A program made the translations under genes and the position numbers. The notes below the pieces were generated by a model. It made no database searches. It was not told the origin of the DNA and was given only the letters and a program-made list of their open reading frames with translations. This document shows, in pieces, positions 55,866 to 64,000 of a stretch of DNA of 64,000 nt; within the stretch, counting starts at the first letter, position 1, and each line of letters begins with the position of its first letter. Where the stretch lies: assembly GCA_027604705.1 (NCBI GenBank), contig JADHYV010000020.1, positions 62,001 through 126,000 on the forward strand, in the 5' to 3' direction. Origin of the DNA: Allomyces arbusculus. Its lineage: Eukaryota; Blastocladiomycota; Blastocladiomycetes; Blastocladiales; Blastocladiaceae.

Positions 55866-58216
55866 TCAAGCTGCTGCCTTGGGCGGCGGCGCGTGCTTGA
55901 GCAGCCAGTCAACGGCGCGCGACATCCACCTCACCTGCGCCTGCACGTCCTGGCCGTCATCATTCGCCCCTCCCGCATCCTCGTCATCGTCGGACGCGTC
56001 CGTCTCGTCGTCTTGCTCTGTATTGGTCAGCGCCTCGAGACACCACTCGACATCCCACCCGTGCGCGGCCGCGAGATCCTGTGCCATACTCCGCCGATCC
56101 TGAATCCGCTGCGACGCGACACACAGCCACATCCCATCGACGGGCGCGGCCTTGGCGAGCTGCATGCACTGGATTGCCTTACCCGTCGCGTCGAGGTCGG
56201 TCCACTCAAACTTCGGCGAGCTGCAGCAATACTATATGGGGGGGAGATGGTGCGTTAGTTGGCCATGCATTTCCTTGCAAACGTGCTCGATCGCGCACAT
56301 ACCTTATTCCCACACCATGCATGCCCGCACCCAACTGTCGCCTGCTGAAAGTACCGCTGCACGCGCTTCCGCACGAGCGCGGCCGCCTCCTCTCTCGGCG
56401 ACGCAGCGCGGGACGAATAAAACGGGGCAAAGCACGTCAAACAGAGCCCACCGGGCGCTGGCTGGCCCACAACGGGCCGCCCGCACACCCAATTCCGACA
56501 CAACGTTAGCGGTTTTGGCTGGTTCCGCTTCGCCGCCGCATGCAACTGCATGTGCACGGCCACGTCGCGTCGCGCGACGGGGCGGCCGCACGTGCGGCAA
56601 TCGACGGTGCGCGCCGCGCACGCGGCCTCGTGCGCAGATGTGAGTCCCGCCAGTCGGTCGGCGGCAGAGAGACCGTCGTCGGACGAGCCGGCGGGCGCGT
56701 AGGTGTGGCAGTACCGGCAGTAGATGATGCGCGTGGGACAGTGCGTGCGGCGGTGCGTTTGCAGCGTGCCGGCGGAAGAGGAGAAGGTCGCGTCGCACCC
56801 GGAACAGGTGGTGGGGGTGTGCCAGAACCGCAAGTGCTTGGTGGGCTCGCCGGGGTGTGCGGCGACAAAGGTGCACCGCGGTTCGGGGCAGTGCCAGTGG
56901 TCCTTGAAGCGCGCGCGGAGGAGGATGGCGCCGCATGTTGTGCAAGCGACGGTGTTGCGCGCGCAGTGGATTTGGTGGAGAGAGTAGGCGCCAGCGGAAA
57001 TCCCTGCACAGCGTAGATCAAGTGGTCAGTCGCTCCGGTATTAGATGCACGGGAGAAGAGACCTAGCGTACATTTCTGGCACGTCGGGCACTTGGTATGC
57101 CCTGGTGGACCCTCATCCGGCTCATCGTCGACAGTCATGACATCCGATCCGTTCGCTGCGGCAGAAACCGAATCGGACGCTGTCTCGGCCGACGTCCAAG
57201 CCAGGTCGACGACACACGGCCCCTCCCCATCGGCCTCGACCGTCACAAACACCTGTGCGGCATCAGCCGCCCTCGCGGGCGCCACGTCCATTTCCACGGC
57301 CTTGGACCCGACCGACACATCAAGCGCGGCATTATCCTGCAACGACGCCCTGAGCAGCGGGTGCGCGTACAAATTGCAATCCCCCTCCACCACCTCGGCC
57401 GTCATCCGCACGACCCCATGCGTTTCCGGCACCGCCTTCATCTCGATCGCAAAGCTGGACAATTGCCCGAGGTCGAGCGTGACGCGGTGCGGCTGTCCCG
57501 CTGTCGCCGGAAGCGGTTTCGGCGCGAGATGGGCACGATGCCGTTTCCATTCGGCGTGCATGGTGTGCAGTTTCGCCGGATCGGCCTCGAGCGGGGCCAA
57601 ATCGACTTCCACGTCCGTGTTGATGACGGTGCACGCGTTGACACGCGGGGTCAGGTCGGCAACGACGAACGAACATGTGGCCATGGCATGTTCGCCGGGT
57701 AAGAAGGCGCGCACGCGGAGCGGCATGCCGCGATTGATGCAGGTGAAGTGGTCGCGCAGGGTGGATTCCAGGACCGCGCTGGATTTTGAAAGGTAGGAGA
57801 GCGCGTCGGATCAGGTCGTGCTCGAGAACGAGCTGTCAGGGCGGGATGCGCACAGCGTACCGAATGTCTGGCAGCTCGAGGTAGGTCAAGTCGGTCGCGC
57901 GCAGCTGCACGGCCGTGGCCTTGGGCAAGTCGACGGCGCGCACTTCCACTGTATCGCCATTAGCCGCACCGAGCGCCGAGAGAATCCAGGCGGGTGCGTG
58001 CACGACATCGTGGTCGGCAGCAAAATCCTTGACGCCGCAAGCGAGCGACTGGCCCGTGCTCGGAAACGTGACGTTGAACGTGAGCACACGCGAGGCCTCA
58101 TAGTCGTGTGCGTTGGTGCCGAGCGACTCGAGAATGTGTGCTGGAAGGGATAGCCGGTCGCCTTCGGTCCATGGCGCGGTCGACGCTGTCAGCGTAAATG
58201 TGAGGCCGCTGGACAT
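55866..58216 (-). CDS. UFD1-domain protein with C-terminal zinc fingers
   Basis: Four exons (58216-57861, 57778-57072, 57003-56303, 56231-55866) give 709 residues. The N-terminal part is a divergent Ufd1 double-psi barrel: DRLSLPAHILESLG, SLACGVKDFAADHD, GDTVEVRAVDLPKAT and, across intron 1, AVLESTLRDHFTCINRG and INTDVEVDLAPLE. An Ala/Val-rich middle follows. From about residue 355 come Cys/His pairs: CPTCQK, CARNTVACTTC, a C2H2-like CSGCDATFSSS, CRYCH and CRTCGR, resembling TRAF-type/XAF1 fingers. The final part has WCGNKYC and an acidic C terminus. Canonical Ufd1, the Npl4/p97 partner, lacks fingers; longer fungal UFD1-family proteins with fingers exist. A role in ubiquitin handling is inferred. 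Confidence 0.8.
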
Positions 58217-58495
58217 GATGGGTTGCTTGGTCGGTCTTGATCCAATAGTCGCGCGTTGTTGCCGTTGTCGTCGAGGATCCGATTGTCGGCTGCAGCAAGT
58301 CGGTGGGCGGGCCGAGGGTCTTGAAGGGGAGGGGGATGGATGGCCGCCATCGCGACCTGACGGACTGACATTTGACAGGAGTGGTGATCAGGGGAACTGT
58401 CTTCGTTCCCGTGGTGGAGATCTGTTCGTTGCGTCAGCACGCGTCGTCAGCACCCGGTACCAAGTCATCACACTTCGACCAACTTCGAAGCCAGA

Positions 58496-58501
58496 TTTAT
58501 T
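58496..58501 (-). promoter_or_regulatory. Candidate polyadenylation signal overlapping the RFWD3 stop
   Basis: The minus-strand sequence GGAATAAATC contains AATAAA overlapping the stop codon (TAA at 58499-58497). If used, the 3' UTR would be very short. Confidence 0.3.
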
Positions 58502-60967
58502 CCGCGCCCGACTCGAACAAATGAAGCTGTCCCTGCTCGTTCACGCCCGCGAGCACGACGCGGTCCGGCAAGAGGATCGGCTTGGTATCGAGGAGCGGCG
58601 CCGCGCACTGTGGGTCGAGGCACGAATCCCACTTGCTTGTTGCGCCGCCCACCTCAAACAGATCAATCTACGCGCACGAGAAGGCGAGTGAGGAGCATCA
58701 CTTGCACCGGGGCGATCCCAGAAGTGGCAACGTACAATTCTGTGCGCCTCGTTGGGCGCCGCGAGATACGCGCCGTGCTCGCCGTGCGCCCACATGCCGA
58801 ACCGCGTCATAAGCGTTGCTGGCGAATTCGATGCCATGACGGGCGACGGAAACACGACCGAGCATGCCGCCGGATCCGTGGCAGCAGCGCCATTGTTCGC
58901 TTCTCCACCCACCGCCGGCACGTTCGCGACCACGTACTTGGCCGGCACGTTACCTCCACGGAACGCGAGGGCAAACGAGGCAGCACGCCCGTAGCACCGC
59001 TCCACGGCAAAGCACTGCGCGGTTGCCGGCACATCTGGCGGAACTACGACCTTGGCGCAAACAGGCGCTGCGGCGGGCCCATCGAGATGCCGCCACTCGA
59101 CGACCGATCGCATCGACACGGCAACCAGCGACGACCCGACGTGCACGACTGAGTGCAGAAACTGCCCTCCACGCGGACCCAGCGGGTCGACCAAGTCACG
59201 CAACGGCACCGCGGGCCATCGCACGTCGAACATGCGCACGGTGTCGTTGGCCTGCCCGAAAAACAGGTAGTTTGGGTCCGACGAGTGGAAGGTTGCAGAC
59301 CAGCCAGGTGCGCCGAGGGCGAATCGCGCAACAATTGTTTGGGATCGGAGTTGCACGAGGCATGCGGTTGCGTCCATGGAGGCGGTCGCAGCGAGCGACG
59401 TGGTACCGGTCGGCGGGACGGCGATCGCGCGCACGAGCTTCGTATGAACGTGCGGCAGGACGAGGGGCATGTTGGCGCCGACCGAGTAGAGAAGGAGATT
59501 GTGATCGTCGTGGTCGGATTGGTGCGTCAAGAGGAGCAAGTCGGGGTCGCACGTTGGGCTCAGGAGACGGTATTTTCCCTGTGCAAGGACGTTAGCGTTG
59601 AGACGCACACAAGTGCACGGGGGAGAGCGCAACGAACCGGTATCGGTATGTGGACCGTGTCGAGCGTCCTCCATGTCGGTGCAGCGGAGGGTGGGTCGTG
59701 CGCGATCCGGCTCTTCTTCCTGCTGCGCAACGCGTGAGCAGACCACCGTCCAAACCAATCCACACTGCTCAAAAGGCGACGTACCGCTTCTCCTCGCGGT
59801 CCACGTCAGCCAGCTGCTTTTCGAGCTTGATGCACTGTGCACGTGCCATTTGCAGGTGCATCTGCAGCTGGTTGTTTCTGCGCTCAAGCTCCTCGCGCAC
59901 GATGCGCTCCTTGTTGAGCTCGGCGCGCAGGTCGTCAAGTTTTTCGGTCTCGACGCCGACAATGGCCACGGGGAATAGCGGGCGCACATCGTTTCGATTG
60001 GCAATGGTGCTAAATACAGCGCGGAGGAGATGAGATCCACGAATGGCGCGAGGAACGAAGAGGACAGAGGGTGGGCAAGTATGTACTTGCACTTTGGGCA
60101 CTTTTTCCGCTCCCCACGGACCTGCGGCGTGAGCCAGCGCACGATGCACGACCGACCAAAGAGATGGCCGCACGCGAGCGACACGATTCGGTGAGGGCTA
60201 CAGGCGTGTATGGTCAGATCCAGCTGGTATCAATTGAACGCGCCAACCACGCAAGACGAACCCATGGTCGCTCCATTCGCACATGCAAATCGGGCACGTC
60301 GTCGCCTACACATATCAAGCGCGTGCTCATCATCATTCTCCACCCATCGCGGGAGCGTGGTAATGACTCACTAGCGTCGCACCTCCTCCCAGTCAAATCT
60401 GGAGCGCGCGTCTAGCTGCTCTGGCTTTGGCGGCGGCCTCAGAATGTGGCCGTCGACGCTGTCGTTGCTGGCAAACATGGGGTCGGCTGGTGCGGGGTTG
60501 TCGTCTTCATCGCCGCTGGTGGCCGTGAGGTCGACCCCGCCGTCATCATTGTCGTCATCGTCCAACACGATGGGCCCGTCAGCAACGGGCGGCGCGGGGG
60601 GCGGCGGCGGAGGTGCTGGGTCGGGTCCCGGCAGGTGGAGAGCATCGGCAGGGACAGGGGCATTGCCATCGTGCGCAGCAACGGGCGGAATCGCGGCGAG
60701 GGCAGGCGCATTGGCCGGTTGCAGCTGTGCAATGTGCACGCCGGAAGGCAGCACGACAGGCACGCGGGCGCGGGGACCTGGTAGCGTGGCCTGCGCGGCC
60801 ATGGCGGGTAGTCGTGTTGCCCGAGCAGCAGCTGCAGTCGCAGTCGCGGCACCTCGGTCATGTTGAACATCAGCTTCGGGATCGTCCAATTCAACCCATT
60901 GCAACCGGCCGGACCGGCGCCGCGCTACAGGCGACCGCTGCCGGGCGCCGTCTGCAGGCGCGTCCAT
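58497..60967 (-). CDS. RFWD3: RFWD3-like E3 ubiquitin ligase (RING, coiled coil, WD40)
   Basis: About eight exons. Exon 1 (60967-60383) is Pro/Asp-rich and disordered. Exons 2-3 (60305-60262 and 60197-60087) and the start of exon 4 (60009) form a split RING: CPICMCEWSDHG, HRIVSLACGHLFGRSCI and KKCPKCN, close to RFWD3 CVICFEQW...LRCGHLFG...CPQC. A coiled coil follows (ETEKLDDLRAELNKERIV). Then a WD40 region reads KLVRAIAVPPTGTTSLAATA, YLFFGQANDTVRMFDVRW and ends QLHLFESGAE. RFWD3 ubiquitinates RPA and RAD51 at stalled forks and acts in interstrand-crosslink (Fanconi) repair. The last exon was placed across a short intron at about 58675-58715. It starts 35 bp from BPL1 on the other strand. Confidence 0.85.
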
Positions 60968-61002
60968 CGAATCATCAATCGTCTTGGTCTTGTAATTGCT
61001 GA

Positions 61003-63411
61003 ATGCACCGAGTCTTGGCCGTCATCGAGCTGGCAGCCCGAGCAAGCCCGCTGCGGCGCCAGCATCGTTGGGGCCGTTGGTGCGCCAGCGCTTTCCTCCA
61101 CTCCACCGCTCCACCGGCACCGCCACCACGATTGCCATCAAGACTGCAGCCGACGGGGGGCACGGTCTGGTTTGCACCACGCCATTTCGCGACCGTGGCA
61201 AGTTCAGCGAGCAGCAGCATTCTGTCGACGCCGTGGCCTGCAAGCACCAGTTCTTGGCCAAGCTTCCGCTCTCTCTCGACAACGTCGACAACCACGACCA
61301 ACAATACTCGATCCGTCCCGTCCCAGCGCGCCATGGCATCCATCACTCCGAATCCCGGTAGTGCCGCGGCTTTGGCCGCAGCCGCACGTTCTTCAGCGCC
61401 GGCGCCCATGAACGTGCTCCTCTACGCCGACGAGGGCACCTCCCCCGCCTCCGTCAGCCAAACGCTCGCAACGCTGCGCGCGCTCCTCGGCGGGCGATAC
61501 GACGTGGTCCAAGTCGATGCTCGCACGCTGCGCAACGACCCCTGGGAGCCATCGACGGCACTCGTTGTGATCCCGGGCGGCCGCGACTTGCCGTACCTAC
61601 GCAAGCTTGGCGTCGATGGCCAAGCGCGAATCGCCGCGTACGTGCGTAACGGCGGGCGGTACCTCGGCATCTGCGCGGGCGCGTACTTCGCGTCGCAGGA
61701 CATTGAGTTTGAAGTCAACGATCCGGACCTGTGCGTGACGGGCAAGCGCGACATGGCGTTTTTCCCAGGCATGGCGCGTGGCGCCGTGTACCCGGGGTTC
61801 CAGTACGATTCGGAGGCCGGTGCTCGCGCGACAACGATCTTTGTGGTCGAGAAGACGCGGCCCAAGGAGTTGCCTGCGGCGCTCAACGTGTACTTCAACG
61901 GCGGGTGCTTCTTCGACATCGAGACAGTCCCTGCCGCCAACCGTGCTGCCGTGACCGTCCTCGCAAGCTACCAAGACCCGTCCCCGCTCGCGCCGTCCGT
62001 GAACGCTGCTTTACCCGCGGTCGTCGAGTGCACCGTCGGTCAAGGTCGCGCGGTCCTCATGGGCCCGCACATCGAGTACGCGCCCGCGCGCATGGCGGGC
62101 CATCCGGATACGGCCCTTGTCGCATCGCTCGCGCAGGACGAACCGCACCGACAGCGCTTCCTCGCGTGGATTCTCGGCGACCGGCTTGCGATCGACGTGC
62201 GCGCGCCGCAAATGCCACCGGGTGTGCCGTCACGGCATGATCTGGATCCGGCCACGTGTGCGCCCGAAGACGCGGCGGCTCTGCATAAGCCGATTGTGGT
62301 CGCGTCGCTCGACCGGTCGCGGTTTGTCGAGGTGCTGGGAGCGACGCGGCGCCGTGCGGTGGGCCCGGCCACGGAGACGAAGTGGACGGTCGAGGACGAC
62401 CACGACGCGTTCCGGATCGAGACGGCGCCCTCTGCTTCCGCAGGTGCGGTCACGCCGTACAAGGCCGCACAGCAAGGGTACGCGTGGCCGGTTGTGGTCC
62501 TGGGTCCGAGTCTTGCCCAACCGCACGATGACGCAGCTCTATTCGACCTGGCCCGGTTCCAAGCGTGCCTGCAGCGCGAGCGCTCCAAGTACCGGCACAT
62601 GCCCTTTGCCATGGGCGACCACGTCCTGTGGTCGCGCGTGATCACGTCCACCCAGACGGTCCTCGATCAAAACCCGGCCTTCCTCGCGGGTTTGCCGAGT
62701 GGCACGATTTTCGTTGGTGCGCACCAGACGCTCGGCCGCGGGCGTGGCCGCAACTCGTGGATTTCGCCGCCAGGATGTCTGCAGTTTTCCATGGTCGTGA
62801 GGTGCTCGATCCGGCCCAACCCGAAGCCTGGATCGCCGCCATACTTGCCCCCCGCAAGCACCGTGTTCGTGCAATACCTGATGGGTCTTGCGGTAGCCGC
62901 CGCGACGGGTCCGAAACTTGCAGGCGTGCGCGTCAAGTGGCCCAACGACCTGTACGCGCGCGACGGTGCGGCCAAAGTGGGCGGGATCTTGGTCACGTCG
63001 TCGTTGCTCGATAATGTGTTTACTCTAGTGGTCGGGTGCGGGTTGAACGTGGCGAATGCGGCGCCGACGACGTCGCTGAACGCGCTCTTGCCTGACGGGA
63101 AGGAGCCGCTCACGCTCGAGCAGACGCTAGCTGAGATTGCCGTCGAGTTTGATCGCAAGTGGAGCGAGTTTGTCGGGTGCGGTGGGTTCTCGGAGGCGTT
63201 GCGGCAAGAGTATTATGCGGCGTGGCTGCATTCGGGACAGCAGGTGACGCTCGCCGAGCATCAAGGACGCGCCGCGCGGATTGTGGGGCTCGATGAGCAC
63301 GGGTTCTTGAAGACGGTCGCGGCGGACGATCCGCGCGTGGTCTATGTCCTGCAGCCGGACGGCAATAGCTTTGATATGATGCGCGGGCTGATCTCGAAGA
63401 AGGTGCAGTGA
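61003..63411 (+). CDS. BPL1: Biotin-protein ligase, with possible mitochondrial N-terminal extension
   Basis: An intronless frame of 802 residues. Fungal Bpl1 normally starts at a sequence like MNVLLYADEGTSPAS, here at 61408 (residue 136). Upstream the frame stays open to Met 61003, and the first ~110 residues are Arg/Ser/Ala-rich and almost free of acidic residues, as in a mitochondrial presequence. The N-terminal domain (about 136-400) is amidotransferase-like (VVIPGGRDLPYL, LGICAGAYFAS), typical of fungal Bpl1. The catalytic domain has GRGRGRNSW (from residue 578), VRVKWPNDLYA and a GILV strand. The enzyme makes biotinyl-AMP and attaches biotin to acetyl-CoA and pyruvate carboxylases. Met 61333 and Met 61408 could yield the cytosolic form. 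Confidence 0.92.
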   Translation: MHRVLAVIELAARASPLRRQHRWGRWCASAFLHSTAPPAPPPRLPSRLQPTGGTVWFAPRHFATVASSASSSILSTPWPASTSSWPSFRSLSTTSTTTTNNTRSVPSQRAMASITPNPGSAAALAAAARSSAPAPMNVLLYADEGTSPASVSQTLATLRALLGGRYDVVQVDARTLRNDPWEPSTALVVIPGGRDLPYLRKLGVDGQARIAAYVRNGGRYLGICAGAYFASQDIEFEVNDPDLCVTGKRDMAFFPGMARGAVYPGFQYDSEAGARATTIFVVEKTRPKELPAALNVYFNGGCFFDIETVPAANRAAVTVLASYQDPSPLAPSVNAALPAVVECTVGQGRAVLMGPHIEYAPARMAGHPDTALVASLAQDEPHRQRFLAWILGDRLAIDVRAPQMPPGVPSRHDLDPATCAPEDAAALHKPIVVASLDRSRFVEVLGATRRRAVGPATETKWTVEDDHDAFRIETAPSASAGAVTPYKAAQQGYAWPVVVLGPSLAQPHDDAALFDLARFQACLQRERSKYRHMPFAMGDHVLWSRVITSTQTVLDQNPAFLAGLPSGTIFVGAHQTLGRGRGRNSWISPPGCLQFSMVVRCSIRPNPKPGSPPYLPPASTVFVQYLMGLAVAAATGPKLAGVRVKWPNDLYARDGAAKVGGILVTSSLLDNVFTLVVGCGLNVANAAPTTSLNALLPDGKEPLTLEQTLAEIAVEFDRKWSEFVGCGGFSEALRQEYYAAWLHSGQQVTLAEHQGRAARIVGLDEHGFLKTVAADDPRVVYVLQPDGNSFDMMRGLISKKVQ

Positions 63412-63412
63412 T

Positions 63413-63440
63413 GCGACGCGACGCGACGCGACGCGACGCG
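63413..63440 (+). repeat. (GCGAC)n tandem repeat right after the BPL1 stop
   Basis: Five full GCGAC units plus GCG, beginning 2 bp after the BPL1 stop codon. It is a simple 5-bp microsatellite in the 3' UTR. Confidence 0.9.
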
Positions 63441-63982
63441 TTGGGTGGGGTCGCGTGTTGGGCGCGCGTTGATGCGCGAGAGGATTGATATTGCGCGTAT
63501 TGCAATAGACGGGATGTTGTTCTTGTATTCGTCGACGTTCAGCGTTGCTGTTTGCTTTCGTGGTTGTGCGTGGTGGTCTTGCTCTGGCCTGTTGCCAGGT
63601 GAGCGCCGCGTTGCTGTGAGCGACGGAGTCACCTGCTCCCGCGTGACGGGCGCGCACGTTTGGTGGCTTGACATTGTTGTGGAGCCGCGGCCGATCGCGC
63701 CGCCGCGGGCGCGCAGCCATCGCGTTTGGCCACGACCAACCAACATCCGCCCCCAGACGCTGCCATCGCACCCTTTCACCACGACGACAACCGCAACACG
63801 CACCCGCACAGGCCCCATTTCTCCACCCGCACCTGCTCGCACACCCTCCAAACTCTTTCCACCAAGCGACCGGCCGGCCCATCCTGCCCCTCCGCGCTGC
63901 CGATTCGTCATTACCTTGCCCGCTACCAATCGTCCAAGTACCTCGGCCGCGAATCGCCCAAGTACTCCGCGCCTGCACCACC
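63441..63982. other. Intergenic region downstream of BPL1
   Basis: 542 bp with the BPL1 3' end. The last 230 bp are rich in CA/CC with no G-runs, like a 5' leader of the next plus-strand gene. No coding frame was recognised. Confidence 0.35.
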
Positions 63983-64000
63983 ATGCCCGCCGCGGTCCCC
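63983..64000 (+). CDS. Possible start of a gene running off the right edge
   Basis: An ATG in good context (caccATGcc) opens MPAAVP and runs off the window after six codons. The upstream CA-rich stretch resembles a leader. There is too little to judge. Confidence 0.2.

Noticed and set aside
1-64000. tRNA, rRNA, transposon, CRISPR or viral remnants
   Set aside because: No A/B-box pair, reverse transcriptase, transposase, terminal repeats or spacer array was seen by eye. Short or decayed copies could be missed without a search.

Overview
The window reads as a gene-dense, GC-rich nuclear segment of a eukaryote. The likeliest source is a zoosporic fungus (Blastocladiomycota or Chytridiomycota, for example a relative of Allomyces or Catenaria); this is inference. 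The reasons are: short GT-AG introns, mostly 55-95 nt; fungal-type genes such as ILV6 (acetolactate synthase regulatory subunit), a BPL1 biotin ligase with an N-terminal amidotransferase-like domain, and MRM1; and genes for a basal body and flagellum (CFAP69, CEP164), which Dikarya lack. I recognise 22 protein genes, one cut by the left edge, plus a possible start codon at the right edge. Nearly all exon models below were closed by hand: the exons sum to a multiple of three and the junctions restore family motifs.

Layout, left to right. 1-6776: a truncated helical-repeat-like gene (-), an unrecognised gene (+), and a nine-exon ABCG half-transporter (+). 7052-13069: CFAP69 (-) and CEP164 (+), head to head. 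13189-24084: two half-size ABCA transporters pointing away from each other, with the UBX protein ASPSCR1/TUG between them. 24251-28519: a tiny three-exon PCC1 gene of the KEOPS complex (-), then exocyst SEC5 (+). 28777-36290: a SNF2 ATPase with a RING finger and the GPI inositol deacylase PGAP1/BST1, both (+). 36654-45348: a single-pass sensor-like membrane protein and a 2225-residue DOCK guanine exchange factor, both (-).

46189-55684 is a run of plus-strand genes: NHP2 (H/ACA snoRNP), AAR2 (U5 snRNP assembly), MRM1 (mitochondrial rRNA 2'-O-methyltransferase), a rhodanese/dual-specificity phosphatase, and ILV6. 55866-63411: a UFD1-domain protein with zinc fingers (-), RFWD3 (-) and, head to head with RFWD3, biotin-protein ligase (+).

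There is no operon logic here. The genes share themes rather than one pathway: membrane transport (three ABC transporters), cilium/basal body (CFAP69, CEP164), membrane traffic and cell shape (SEC5, TUG, DOCK, PGAP1), ubiquitin and DNA repair (RFWD3, SNF2-RING, UFD1-like), and RNA processing (NHP2, AAR2, PCC1, MRM1). I found no transposons, viral fossils, tRNA or rRNA genes. I see no convincing undescribed system. The most interesting points are the divergent ciliary gene pair, the inverted ABCA pair whose introns cut the same nucleotide-binding motifs, the 20-22 nt microexons, the alternative starts of the biotin ligase, and the degenerate motifs of the SNF2-RING protein.
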